The notes: a model not told the origin generated them from the letters alone. Counted from the stretch's first letter, positions 17,448 to 26,495 are shown. The stretch: DNA of 64,000 bases from Marinobacter denitrificans (GCF_008795955.1 NZ_VMHN01000001.1:620001-684000); one strand, 5' to 3'. Numbers and translations: made by a program.

Positions 17448-19469
17448 TCACCCCATTGAATTTACCACAGCCTGGCCATAACGGCGTTGCGTGTAATTGG
17501 TTGCCAGCAGCACCAGCATGGTGACAACTCCCGCCACTTCCACGTAAAAGTCGGGATAGAAAACCGCGATAACTGCACCACCCAATACCACTCGCATCCA
17601 TGCTTTCATGCTGGTGAAGAGGAAACCTTCAAGCACCGCCGCGAAGGCCGTCAGAGCGAGTATGGCGATAAACCCATTCCACAGAACCAGGGGCAGCGGG
17701 CCGCCTTCGATAATGACGGGATTGAACACCATGAATAGCGGAATGAGATACAGGCCCTTCGCAAACTTCCAGGCCTGGACGCTGGTCTCCATGGTTTTAC
17801 TGCCGGCAATGGCCGCCCCCGCGAACGCGGCCAGCGCCACGGGAGGCGTGACGTTGGAATCCTGCGAGTACCAGAACACCAGCAGATGGGCCACCAACAG
17901 CGGAATGCCGAACTCATTGGTCAATGCCGGCCCCACCAGCACAATCAACACGATGTAGCTGGCGGTTACCGGCAACCCCAGCCCGAGAATCAGGCTGGCA
18001 ATGACCACCAGTAACAGGGCCAGCAGGATATTGCCGTCGGCAAACGCGATCATCATTGAGGAGAACTTCAGGCCCAGCCCGGTCAGGCCGACAACCGCCA
18101 CCACGATGCCGGCCACAGCGCAGGCGATACTGACAGGAACCGCGTTGCGCGCGCCCAGCTCCAGTCCCTGCAGGAGTTTTACCACGCCTTCACGCACCGC
18201 ATGTTTGAGGGCTGCGCCAAGCTGGTTGTCCGCCTTGCCCTTCCTGTACGCAACGCAAAGGCCGTTCAGCCCGGCAATTCCGATAATCCCGACCACCGCA
18301 TAGAAGCCGACACGCATGGGGGAGATGCCGACAACCAGCAGATATACCAGCAGGATAATCGGCAGCAGGAAGTACCAGCCGGAAGCCATAACATCCCTGA
18401 CCTGGGGCAGCTCACTGGCGGGCAGACCTTTCATGCCTTGCTTCACCGCACAGATGTGGACTAGCAGGTACACCGTGGCGAAGTACAGCAGGGCGGGAAA
18501 CACGCTTACCTTGACGATTTCCAGGTACGGCACCCGGGTGTATTCGGCAATCAGGAAGGCGCCGGCGCCCATCAGCGGAGGCATGATCTGACCACCCGTA
18601 CTGGCCGCCGCTTCGATGCCACCGGCCTGGGCGGGCCGGAAACCCAGCTTTTTCATCAGCGGGATGGTAAACGCACCCGTGGTGACCACGTTGGCGATGG
18701 AGCTGCCGGAGATAGAGCCCATACTGGCCGAGGCCAGCACCGCTGCCTTGGCGGGGCCACCCCGCTGGCGACCGGTCGCAGCAAAGGCCAGGTCGATAAA
18801 GAAACGGCCAGCACCTGTGACTTCCAGCATGGCGCCAAACAAGACGAATATGAAAACGAACGTTGCCGCGACACCCAGCGGCAGGCCGAAAATGCCCTCC
18901 TGCCCCAGGAACAGCTGGGCACCGATACGGTCCAGCGAATAACCGCGATGGCTGAGGATGCCGGGCAACCACTCCCCAAGCCAGGACAGCGACCCGCGCT
19001 GGCCACTCATGGCGTACACAATGGCTACAACACCAATCACAGTAAGGCCGGTGCCCACAGCCCGGCGGCTGGCCTCCAGCAAGGTGATGGTGCACACCCA
19101 GGCCATGATGATATCGGTCTGGTTCCAGAACCCTGCCCGGCCCATTATCTCATCCAGAAACCAGACCAGGTAGAACCCGGATGCGGCGGAGGCGATCAAC
19201 AGGGTGGTGTCGATCAGGGCTGTTATCGTGCCCCGGGGTTTGCCGGGCCGTGGACCGAACAGCAGGAAACACAGCATCATGATCAACGCCAGGTGGGTGC
19301 CCCGCTGATAGAACAGCCCGAGAGGCTGAATGCCTGCGCTGTAGAGCTGGAAAAGCGACAGGCCGATGCCGATCAGGGCAACTAGCCAGAGCAGAGGCCG
19401 GGGCCCGCTCATTCTTGCCGGCTGCCAGTCGCCATTGGTTTTCAGGTAGATGGCCGTCTGTTGACTCAT
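17448..19469 (-). CDS. TRAP transporter fused permease (4TM/12TM, TAXI type)
   Basis: The 673-residue inner-membrane protein fuses the small DctQ-like and large DctM-like TRAP subunits, as is usual for TAXI-TRAP systems. About 16-18 hydrophobic segments are visible. The DctM-type region has conserved stretches near residues 245-310 (SMGSISGSSIANVVTTGAF and GGIEAAASTGGQIMPPLMGA). It imports a small carboxylate or similar solute with sodium, receiving it from the TAXI binding protein. Its ATG overlaps the DUF1850 stop by four bases. Confidence 0.93.
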   Translation of the reverse strand: MSQQTAIYLKTNGDWQPARMSGPRPLLWLVALIGIGLSLFQLYSAGIQPLGLFYQRGTHLALIMMLCFLLFGPRPGKPRGTITALIDTTLLIASAASGFYLVWFLDEIMGRAGFWNQTDIIMAWVCTITLLEASRRAVGTGLTVIGVVAIVYAMSGQRGSLSWLGEWLPGILSHRGYSLDRIGAQLFLGQEGIFGLPLGVAATFVFIFVLFGAMLEVTGAGRFFIDLAFAATGRQRGGPAKAAVLASASMGSISGSSIANVVTTGAFTIPLMKKLGFRPAQAGGIEAAASTGGQIMPPLMGAGAFLIAEYTRVPYLEIVKVSVFPALLYFATVYLLVHICAVKQGMKGLPASELPQVRDVMASGWYFLLPIILLVYLLVVGISPMRVGFYAVVGIIGIAGLNGLCVAYRKGKADNQLGAALKHAVREGVVKLLQGLELGARNAVPVSIACAVAGIVVAVVGLTGLGLKFSSMMIAFADGNILLALLLVVIASLILGLGLPVTASYIVLIVLVGPALTNEFGIPLLVAHLLVFWYSQDSNVTPPVALAAFAGAAIAGSKTMETSVQAWKFAKGLYLIPLFMVFNPVIIEGGPLPLVLWNGFIAILALTAFAAVLEGFLFTSMKAWMRVVLGGAVIAVFYPDFYVEVAGVVTMLVLLATNYTQRRYGQAVVNSMG

Positions 19470-19981
19470 TTAAGTTCGTTTCCTTTACCCCCTGCCGGCT
19501 GCACTCGAATCTCAACGAGCTGGTCCGCCGCCAGGTCGCTGAGACTGACCAATCGTGCCCCCACCTCAATGCGGTGATTTACCGACGGGGCCCCGACGCG
19601 CAGCCAGAGGTGATTGTTGGATATGGGCACCTGCATCTCGACAATGCGGTAACCGTGCGTGTCATCAGACACCAGTCTTCCCCGCCCGCTGATATGCCCA
19701 AGGCCGGCGGCGAAGTCTGGTGTGTGGGTAGTGTCCAGCATCAGTTGGCCCTTCTGCATCCGGAAGCAGTCGGTAACCGGGAAGCCCTGCACCGAGTGGT
19801 TCCAGACCAGGCACCACCGCCCGTCTCCGGACAGATCGACCTCCACCAGGGTGGTCTGGCTGACATCCGACACAGACAACTGCCAGGGCACCGAGCCCTG
19901 CGCGTGGACGGCCATGGGCAACAGGGCCCACAGCAGTGATCCGGTCAGGCAGCAGGCCAGGCAAACCATACGCTGAGACAT
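19466..19981 (-). CDS. DUF1850-family protein of a TAXI-TRAP operon
   Basis: The 171-residue exported protein has a signal peptide (about residues 1-28, ending AQG or HAQ). The mature part is mainly beta-strand, with conserved HSVQGFPVTDCFRM near residue 60 and HTPDFAAGLGHISGRG near 83. DUF1850 genes are a regular companion of TAXI-TRAP transporters, usually between binding protein and permease as here, but their role is not established. The ATG at 19981 is chosen because it begins the signal peptide; the longer frame would overlap the binding-protein gene. Confidence 0.8.
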   Translation of the reverse strand: MSQRMVCLACCLTGSLLWALLPMAVHAQGSVPWQLSVSDVSQTTLVEVDLSGDGRWCLVWNHSVQGFPVTDCFRMQKGQLMLDTTHTPDFAAGLGHISGRGRLVSDDTHGYRIVEMQVPISNNHLWLRVGAPSVNHRIEVGARLVSLSDLAADQLVEIRVQPAGGKGNELK

Positions 19982-20000
19982 GATGGATGAAACTTTCCGG

Positions 20001-20960
20001 TTACTCGCGCAGCTTGTCCGGCACCGTGGCACCGACTTCCTCGTAATAACGAATGGCGCCCGGATGGAGCGGGATGGGTGTGGATTCCAGGCTGAATTCC
20101 ACGGTGGTGTCGTCGGCCGCCGGGTGAATCGCCCGCAGGTCCTCTACTTTTTCAAACAGGAGTTTGGTGATGTTGTACGCCAGATCCTCTGACATGGCGT
20201 TATTCACGGCGAGGACGTTAGGGATGCCAATGGTAGACGTGGCCTCATCAACGCCGTCGTAGGTACCGGCACGCAGTTCATAGGGCGCGAACACAGGAAC
20301 CTCTGCGCTGGCGTTGGAAACTTCCTCCTCGGAAAGGGATACCAATGCAATATCGCGGGTGTTCGCAAGGCTGACAATGGAACTTGTTGGGGGGCCAACA
20401 CTCCAGAAACCGGCGTCGATGTCGCCATCGCGCAGGGCGTCTGCGGATTCATTGAAGTTCAGGCTGCGAACCTCGAAATCGTCGAAGCTCATGCCATTGG
20501 CTTCCAGCAGCGCCTTGGCGTTGACTTCGGTACCGCTGCCGGGCGCACCGACGGATACCGTTTTGCCGGCCAGGTCCGCCAGCGACGTAATGCCGGAGTC
20601 CGCCAATGCGACGATCTGGACCGCGTTCGGGTAGAGGGAAGCAATGGCCAGCACATCGAGCTCGTTGCCGTTGAAACGTTCGCTGCCGTTATAGGCCTGA
20701 TGCACGGTATCGGCCAGCGCTATGGCCAGGTCAGAATCCCCGCGATGGATCAGCCCCATGTTCTCAACCGAAGCACCCGTGACCTCGGCAACGGCGCTGT
20801 GGCCCTCAATGTGGTTGCTGATCAACTCGGCAAGCCCCCCACCGAGAGGGTAATAGGTACCACCGGTGCCGCCGGTGGCAATGGAGAGATTGGTTTCCGC
20901 CTGAGCGGGAGAGATACCGATCAGCGCGGTTGCGCCCAGTGCAAGGAATAACTTACGCAT
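20001..20960 (-). CDS. TAXI-family TRAP solute-binding protein
   Basis: The 319-residue periplasmic receptor has a signal peptide to about residue 21 (AQA/ETN). The mature start, NLSIATGGTGGTYYPLGGGL, is diagnostic of the TAXI family. It would bind the solute and deliver it to the fused TRAP permease. The ATG at 20960 has GAGGTGAG just upstream. It is the first gene of the operon TAXI-DUF1850-permease(-dctB-dctD) and is preceded by a sigma-54 promoter. TAXI ligands known elsewhere include glutamate and other carboxylates; this one cannot be assigned. Confidence 0.93.
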   Translation of the reverse strand: MRKLFLALGATALIGISPAQAETNLSIATGGTGGTYYPLGGGLAELISNHIEGHSAVAEVTGASVENMGLIHRGDSDLAIALADTVHQAYNGSERFNGNELDVLAIASLYPNAVQIVALADSGITSLADLAGKTVSVGAPGSGTEVNAKALLEANGMSFDDFEVRSLNFNESADALRDGDIDAGFWSVGPPTSSIVSLANTRDIALVSLSEEEVSNASAEVPVFAPYELRAGTYDGVDEATSTIGIPNVLAVNNAMSEDLAYNITKLLFEKVEDLRAIHPAADDTTVEFSLESTPIPLHPGAIRYYEEVGATVPDKLRE

Positions 20961-21027
20961 GTTGCTCACCTCGTTTTTGTTGGAATAACGCCGGGACATG
21001 ACCTTCCCGATGACGTGTTCAGAGGTT

Positions 21028-21044
21028 TGCAGCTTGTGTGCCAA
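21028..21044 (-). promoter_or_regulatory. Sigma-54 promoter of the TAXI-TRAP operon
   Basis: The minus strand reads TTGGCACACAAGCTGCA. It has the invariant GG and GC ten bases apart and matches the consensus YTGGCACG-N4-TTGCW at most positions. It would start transcription near 21015, about 55 bases before the TAXI ATG. Together with the DctD-type activator and the two sites upstream, this is a strong candidate. Confidence 0.75.
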
Positions 21045-21091
21045 TCCGAAGAGGTGCGTAATTAGTGGGCTGTAGAGCAGGTGGAAGACGG

Positions 21092-21142
21092 AGTAAGCAG
21101 AATTCCGCCGATTGCGTGGATGGCAGTAAGCGGAATTTCGCC
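21092..21142. promoter_or_regulatory. Two upstream activator sites, likely DctD-binding
   Basis: AGTAAGCAGAATTCCGCC (21092-21109) and AGTAAGCGGAATTTCGCC (21125-21142) are direct copies 33 bp apart, about three helical turns. Each has an imperfectly palindromic GCRGAATTYCGC core, like the GCGGAAATCCGC core of rhizobial DctD sites. They lie about 80-115 bases upstream of the predicted start of the sigma-54 promoter, the normal enhancer distance. They could instead be operators for the divergent GntR gene. Confidence 0.65.
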
Positions 21143-21242
21143 TACTACCAACTACTGATTCTTCCCTTAATTAAGGTTAAGATTCATGTGTGATTTTCCA
21201 AGGCAATCATGGTTTTAAATCTTCAGCAACAGGCGTTAATCA

Positions 21243-21908
21243 ATGGATTTCCAGGTCCCCAACACCCTTGCCGAGCAGATTGCCAACTACCTGGCCGAGC
21301 GCATCATGACGGGCCAGATCCGGCCCGGGGAGCGCTTGCAGGAGGCCACCACAGCCAATGAGTTAAAGGTGAGCCGGGCCTCGGTGAAGGAGGCGCTTTA
21401 TACTCTGGAGCGCTGGCATCTGATCGAGATCACCCCGCGCAAGGGGGCATCCGCCACCAGGCTGGACGCGGTGCATGCGGCCGAGCTCTATGATGTGTAT
21501 ATGCACCTGCTCATCATGCTGGCGCGGCGTTTGTGTGAGCGTTGGCGGGAGGGCGACAAAATCCGATTGTTGGCGGCTGTGGAGAGGGTTACTGGCCAGA
21601 TGCAGAAAAAAGACGCCAACATCACCGCGGTTGTGGAAGCCAGTTTCGAGGTGATGGAAGTGTGCTGCGGGGTGGTGGGCAATCCCTACCTCACTGAGGC
21701 GCTGACCAATTTCAAACCAGCGGTCAGCCGGGCCTACTATCTCAGCGCGGACCGCTACCGGCAGGACCTGGACCGCACGGGGCTATTCTTTACCCGCCTG
21801 ACCAGGGCTATCCTGGCGCGTGATGCGGATGAATCCGAGGCACTGGTTGCAGAGTTCGGCGCCCACCAGAAAGAGCTGATCCAGCAGGCTTTGGCCCCTT
21901 CGGCCTGA
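21243..21908 (+). CDS. GntR-family (FCD) regulator divergent from the TAXI operon
   Basis: The 221-residue regulator has an N-terminal winged HTH (about 5-70; pattern ANELKVSRASVKEALYTLER) and a C-terminal FCD helical domain (about 80-215). It shares the 282-base spacer with the TAXI-TRAP operon and is a reasonable second layer of control over it, perhaps sensing the imported compound inside the cell. No clear Shine-Dalgarno sequence precedes the ATG, but MDFQVPNTLAEQIANYL is a normal N-terminus for the family. Confidence 0.85.
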   Translation: MDFQVPNTLAEQIANYLAERIMTGQIRPGERLQEATTANELKVSRASVKEALYTLERWHLIEITPRKGASATRLDAVHAAELYDVYMHLLIMLARRLCERWREGDKIRLLAAVERVTGQMQKKDANITAVVEASFEVMEVCCGVVGNPYLTEALTNFKPAVSRAYYLSADRYRQDLDRTGLFFTRLTRAILARDADESEALVAEFGAHQKELIQQALAPSA

Positions 21909-22072
21909 CCGGGTCTGTGCGTTGAATCACAGAATCCAGTTTCTATCCCGCCTATCGTAACACTCTGTAACAAACCTTTTATTCCGCTGCACTGGTTATG
22001 CTGTCCCCCTGCGGCCAATGGATAACTCTGACCGGGCAACGAACCGGCATAACAATAACGATCGGGGCCACC

Positions 22073-23107
22073 ATGACACGTCGAAACACCCGAAAGCGCC
22101 TGGAACACATAACGCCTGCCCTGCTCAGGTTCTTCACACTGAGCCTCGCGGCCGGCCTTTCCCTGCCTGTGATGGCGGACTTCCGACCGCTGGATGACAC
22201 CACCATGGGTGAAGTCACCGGCCAGACCGGTGTCACCATCGAAATGGAAACCAAAGTCGAGATGGACCGCCTGAGCTGGACTGATGAAGGCTCTCTGAAC
22301 GTGGATGGCATCCGCCTGTCCGGTCACAACGACACCGTGCTGGATAATCTCAAGATCACCCTGGATATTGCCGGCCAGGATGAAGTGTTGACTCACGGGT
22401 TTTCCGAGATAGCCCGCCGTGCCAACGCCGGCCTGCTGGATACGTCCAACCCGGACGTTGCTGACGCCCTGGCCCGCTATGCCGTAGGTGGTGGTTACGG
22501 CAAGCAATTCGACAGCGGCGACCTGGTCATTCATCTTGGCGCCACGGACTACGGCGACCCCACCAGCCTGGATGATTACCTGCAGGCGGTGGACTTTGAA
22601 CTGGCAGTAGACAGCGTTGAAGCCACCGGTTCCGCCGGTACGGCCAGCCTGTTCTCCAATGTTATGCTACAGGGCTACATTGGCCCCACCGATCTGGTGA
22701 TCCGGAACCAGGGTACCAATACCCGCACCCTGACCAATGGTAATGAGGTCTCCGGATCGGAACTGCAGCTCGACACCCACTTCGAGATCACCGATGGCAG
22801 CCTGGACTGGGACGCGGCAGATGTGATTCTGCTGTTCAATTTTGCGGCTGTTGGCATTGAGGGGCTGCAGATCCATAACCGGCGCGGCGACGACACCCTG
22901 GGCCATTTCGGCATGGCCAGTGCTACCGCGAAGCTCTCGCGGGGCACCAGCGCTGTTTCGGGCAAGGAAGGGCTGTCCATTCATGAGGTGGACTTCCGTG
23001 CTGATATCGATATGCCGGTGTTCAAGGTAGGCGGTACCAGCATCGGCTCGGTGCAGTTCACCGATTTCGCCATTAAAAACACCACCATGATGGTGTATGG
23101 CCACTAG
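22073..23107 (+). CDS. Secreted protein of the DUF6160/FilA-like type
   Basis: The 344-residue exported protein has a signal peptide to about residue 35 (LPVMA/DF). The mature N-terminus PLDDTTMGEVTGQTGVTIEM is the short conserved segment of DUF6160 proteins, some annotated as putative pilus-assembly FilA in Acinetobacter. The rest is rich in Asp, Gly and Thr and predicted to be beta-strand, as in a surface or outer-membrane-associated protein. The ATG at 22073 gives a clean signal peptide. The family name is from memory, and the function is unknown. Confidence 0.65.
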   Translation: MTRRNTRKRLEHITPALLRFFTLSLAAGLSLPVMADFRPLDDTTMGEVTGQTGVTIEMETKVEMDRLSWTDEGSLNVDGIRLSGHNDTVLDNLKITLDIAGQDEVLTHGFSEIARRANAGLLDTSNPDVADALARYAVGGGYGKQFDSGDLVIHLGATDYGDPTSLDDYLQAVDFELAVDSVEATGSAGTASLFSNVMLQGYIGPTDLVIRNQGTNTRTLTNGNEVSGSELQLDTHFEITDGSLDWDAADVILLFNFAAVGIEGLQIHNRRGDDTLGHFGMASATAKLSRGTSAVSGKEGLSIHEVDFRADIDMPVFKVGGTSIGSVQFTDFAIKNTTMMVYGH

Positions 23108-23143
23108 TAAGACACTGGACAGCCCCCCCGCCCTCAACAGTAA

Positions 23144-23170
23144 ACTGCCCGTCTCCTAATGGCGGGCAGT
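23144..23170 (+). promoter_or_regulatory. Stem-loop immediately before the flippase start codon
   Basis: ACTGCCCG (23144-23151) pairs with CGGGCAGT (23163-23170), and the ATG follows two bases later. The right arm occupies the place of a Shine-Dalgarno sequence. It could limit translation of the next gene or act as a weak attenuator; there is no uridine run. Confidence 0.45.
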
Positions 23171-23172
23171 CC

Positions 23173-24231
23173 ATGACCACTACCCCGGATCAAGATTACA
23201 AGCAGCGCGCGTCCTGGCGCAGGCTGACCGTTTTCAGCCTGCTTTTCATTGCCATGACGGCAGCCGGGCTGTACGCGGTTTACGACCAGTTTGCCGGCCG
23301 CAGTGTCTCCTTCGATGAACGGCTGGTCTCGCCCCAGACGCTTCTTTCCATTATTGCGCTGTTGATCGTTTATTTTGCAGCCGACGGGCTGCGACTGCAT
23401 TTCACTCTGCGGGCACTGGGGCACCGCTTACCTTTCCCGGTTATTTTCCGGCTGGTGTTCATCAACCTGTTCTTCTCCAACATTACGCCCATGGCAACCG
23501 GGGGCGGCTTTGCGCAAATCTGGTACCTGCAACATCACGGGGTGCCGGTGGGCCGGGCTACGGCAGCAACGACTATCCGCACTGTGATTGCGGTGATTTT
23601 TATCTTTTCCCTAACGCCGGTTTTCCTGCTGACCCTCAACGTACTGGACAACCAGGCGCTCGTTGGCGAACTGGGGCCAATACTGGCGGTGCTGATCCTC
23701 CTCTATCTCGGCTTCTTCATGGTGGTCCTGTTCCGTACCCGCTGGCTGATTGCGCCCCTTGGACGCCTGCTGGCCGTGTTGCATCGCTTCCACCTCCTTG
23801 GCGAGCGCCGCCACCGGCGCTGGCAGTTCAAAGCCAAGCGGGAAATGCTTCGTTTCTCCCACAGTTTTGGCGATTACATCAACGGCCCGAAGCGCTTTGT
23901 GGCCCTCTCCGTGCTCTTTACCTTCGTATTCCTGCTCAGCCTGTTCAGTTTTCCCGCGCTGCTGATATCGGCGCTGGATTACGAGGTGGACTACCTCGTG
24001 AGCACCGGTTTACTGGTGGTAACCACGTTTGTGATGTATTTTTCACCAACACCCGGCGCGTCCGGCATCTCGGAAGGCGTGTTCGGCACCTTCTTCCGCG
24101 ACATACTCTCGGCCAATCACCTTGTACTGGTGACCGTCAGTTGGCGCTTCATCACCATTTACCTGGGCATGCTGGCGGGGCTGGTGATTCTCCAGCGGGA
24201 ACTGGTGAAAAACCGAAAGGAAGCCCAATGA
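23173..24231 (+). CDS. Lysylphosphatidylglycerol synthase TM/UPF0104-type membrane protein
   Basis: The 352-residue inner-membrane protein has eight or more transmembrane helices and the family motifs FSNITPMATGGGFAQ near residue 99 and SPTPGASGISEGVFG near residue 292. The family (AglD, MprF N-terminal domain, YbhN) includes lipid flippases and membrane partners of glycosyltransferases. Its stop overlaps the ATG of the next gene, a membrane-anchored glycosyltransferase, so the two probably work together on a glycolipid. A hairpin covers the region just before its start codon. Confidence 0.85.
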   Translation: MTTTPDQDYKQRASWRRLTVFSLLFIAMTAAGLYAVYDQFAGRSVSFDERLVSPQTLLSIIALLIVYFAADGLRLHFTLRALGHRLPFPVIFRLVFINLFFSNITPMATGGGFAQIWYLQHHGVPVGRATAATTIRTVIAVIFIFSLTPVFLLTLNVLDNQALVGELGPILAVLILLYLGFFMVVLFRTRWLIAPLGRLLAVLHRFHLLGERRHRRWQFKAKREMLRFSHSFGDYINGPKRFVALSVLFTFVFLLSLFSFPALLISALDYEVDYLVSTGLLVVTTFVMYFSPTPGASGISEGVFGTFFRDILSANHLVLVTVSWRFITIYLGMLAGLVILQRELVKNRKEAQ

Positions 24232-26444
24232 CACGACGTCATCCGCTAAAACTCCTGTTCTACTTCACCCTGGCCATCGTGGTGATGCTGGTAGGGTACA
24301 AGGGCTACCTAAACTATTTCGAGCCGGATTTCAAAGCCCTGCACACGGAACAGGTGGCCCACATCAGCGACATGCTGGCTGATACCGAAGGCTTCAGCTT
24401 TGCGGTGGTGGGCAACATCAACAACTCCATTGGTGTGTTCGAAGAACGCATGATTCCGGTGCTCAACCAGGCCGACCTGGACTTTCTGGTCTCCGCGGGA
24501 AACGCCGTCAGCGGGGGCGGCGAGGACAAATACCGGGCCATCCAGGGCACTCTTTCCAACCTGGACATTCCCTACCTGCTCACCTTTGGCCAGAACGAGT
24601 ACGAAAACTTCGGCAGTTACCGGTTTTACGACCACTTCGGCCCCCATTTCTTCAGCGTAAAGGCCGGTAATGCCCGGCTGATCTTCCTCGATAGTACCGG
24701 CAAAACGCCCTGGCAATGGCAGATCCGTTGGCTGAACGACCTTTTGAACCAGGAGCCCAACAGTTTGCGCTTCCTGTTCATCGGCCACCCGCCGCTGGAA
24801 CCGGACCAGGAGGCGCCGTTCGAGCAGGACGAGGATTTCCTGGCGCCTCCGGAGTTCCGCCAGGCACTGCTTGAGTCCATCGCCAGGCATGATGTAGACA
24901 TGGTGTTCTCCGCTAACCTGTCCCTGTATGCGGAACAGGTTCAGGGCGATACCCGCTTCATTACTACCGGCGGGGCCGGCGGGCTGGTGCTTAATGATGA
25001 CACCAGCTTCTACCACTACATACGAGTGAATGTGAGCGAAGAGGGGCAAATCAGCCATTCACTGGAACGCCTGGAGGTGGGGCAACATCCGGTGCTGAGT
25101 ACGCTGGAATCGCTCTGGTTCTTTATTTATTCGCTGTTCTACGTGGGCTATGTGAATTTCATCCTGCTGGTGGCCGTGTTTGTTCTCATCAGCATCAAGC
25201 TCTACACCGCCATCTTCGTAGCGAAAGACTACTACCCCGACTACGACCTTGACCCAGAGCCGTGGCTGTCCCGGCCACTGCGGGTTGCCATGTTCACCAA
25301 CAACTACCTGCCATTCATTGGCGGCGTGCCCATTTCCATCGAACGTTTACGCAAGGGGCTGGAGAGCCTGGGCGATGCTGTTCTCATTGTGTGCCCGCGG
25401 TATCGGGATCAGCCCCGGGAAGAAACCAACGTGGTTCGGGTTCCGTCCCTGCTGGCCATGGGCGAGGACCGTGAATTCCGGCTGGCAAATATCTTCCTGG
25501 CGCGCATCCGGCGGCAACTGAGAGCCTTCAAGCCAGAGATTATCCATCTACACCACCCCATCTGGCTGGGGTCCCTCGGGCTGTTCATGGCCCGGCGCCT
25601 CAAAGTGCCTGCGGTGTACACCTACCACACACGCCTGGAGCACTACGCGCATTTTGTGCCGCTACCGGGTAACCTGTTCCGCAACCTGATTTCGCACGAG
25701 CTGGTCAAACGCTTCGCCAACAAATGCGATGGCGTTATTGTGCCCACCTACTCCACTGAAGAGTATCTGCGGATGATTGGCGTCAAGAGCCCCGTCTTCG
25801 TCCAGCCGACCGGCATCGAATACAAGCGCTTCCAGGAAGTGAATGACGAAGACGTCCGCAAGCTGCGGGAGTCCCTGGGCATCGTCGACGAAACCGTGTT
25901 CGTCAGCGTGTCACGGCTGTCCAATGAAAAGAACATTGATTTCATGATCAGTGCCATCGACGAGCTGCGCCGGCGCTCCGATCGTCCTTTCCGTTTCCTG
26001 ATGATTGGCGAAGGCCACCAGCATGAGCGTCTTCAGCAACGTATCGATGAACTCGGCCTGCAGAAGCACTTTACCCTGGTTGGCTCGATACCGCCCGCCG
26101 ATATGGCCACCTGGTACCACCTGGGCGATGCCTTCCTGTTTGCCTCCAAATCAGAAACCCAGGGCATGGTGATCCTGGAAGCCATGGCGGCCGGGTTGCC
26201 GGTGGTTGCAGTGCGTTCCAGTGGCATTGACGATGTCGTGCGCCATGGGTTTAACGGCTTCAAGACCCCGGAGAAGCAGGACCAGTGGTGTGAACATGTG
26301 CAGCAATTGCTGGAAGATGATGCGCTGCGCAAGGAGCTTGCCGACCATGCCCTGGAATTTGCCGCCGATTATTCGGTGGAACAGTTTGCCCTGGATATGC
26401 GCGGAATCTATGCCCTCACTCTAGCGAGGTCCTCCTCCCGGTAA
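24228..26444 (+). CDS. Membrane-anchored fusion: degenerate metallophosphoesterase plus GT4 glycosyltransferase
   Basis: The 738-residue protein begins with a transmembrane anchor (about 8-26). Residues 50-285 resemble a calcineurin-like phosphoesterase, but metal-ligand motifs are altered: GNINNS where GDxH is expected, SAGNAV for GDNV, GQNEY for GNHD/E; GHPPL keeps the GHxP form. A hydrophobic hairpin (about 293-330) follows, then a full GT-B fold (about 350-735) of the GT4 family, with GGVPISIERL near 362 and the EX7E motif ETQGMVILE near 641. The GT4 half resembles monoglycosyl-diacylglycerol synthases. It probably glycosylates a lipid, with the N-terminal half as a non-catalytic partner. 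It is coupled to the flippase-like gene by ATGA. Confidence 0.85.
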   Translation: MTRRHPLKLLFYFTLAIVVMLVGYKGYLNYFEPDFKALHTEQVAHISDMLADTEGFSFAVVGNINNSIGVFEERMIPVLNQADLDFLVSAGNAVSGGGEDKYRAIQGTLSNLDIPYLLTFGQNEYENFGSYRFYDHFGPHFFSVKAGNARLIFLDSTGKTPWQWQIRWLNDLLNQEPNSLRFLFIGHPPLEPDQEAPFEQDEDFLAPPEFRQALLESIARHDVDMVFSANLSLYAEQVQGDTRFITTGGAGGLVLNDDTSFYHYIRVNVSEEGQISHSLERLEVGQHPVLSTLESLWFFIYSLFYVGYVNFILLVAVFVLISIKLYTAIFVAKDYYPDYDLDPEPWLSRPLRVAMFTNNYLPFIGGVPISIERLRKGLESLGDAVLIVCPRYRDQPREETNVVRVPSLLAMGEDREFRLANIFLARIRRQLRAFKPEIIHLHHPIWLGSLGLFMARRLKVPAVYTYHTRLEHYAHFVPLPGNLFRNLISHELVKRFANKCDGVIVPTYSTEEYLRMIGVKSPVFVQPTGIEYKRFQEVNDEDVRKLRESLGIVDETVFVSVSRLSNEKNIDFMISAIDELRRRSDRPFRFLMIGEGHQHERLQQRIDELGLQKHFTLVGSIPPADMATWYHLGDAFLFASKSETQGMVILEAMAAGLPVVAVRSSGIDDVVRHGFNGFKTPEKQDQWCEHVQQLLEDDALRKELADHALEFAADYSVEQFALDMRGIYALTLARSSSR

Positions 26445-26495
26445 CCGGTTTTATGTGGCACTTTCAATGTCACGGATGATCGGTTTAGACTGTTA

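Noticed and set aside
24228..26444. Active metallophosphatase in the fusion protein
   Set aside because: Three of the metal-binding motifs are altered, so a catalytic phosphatase role is not supported.
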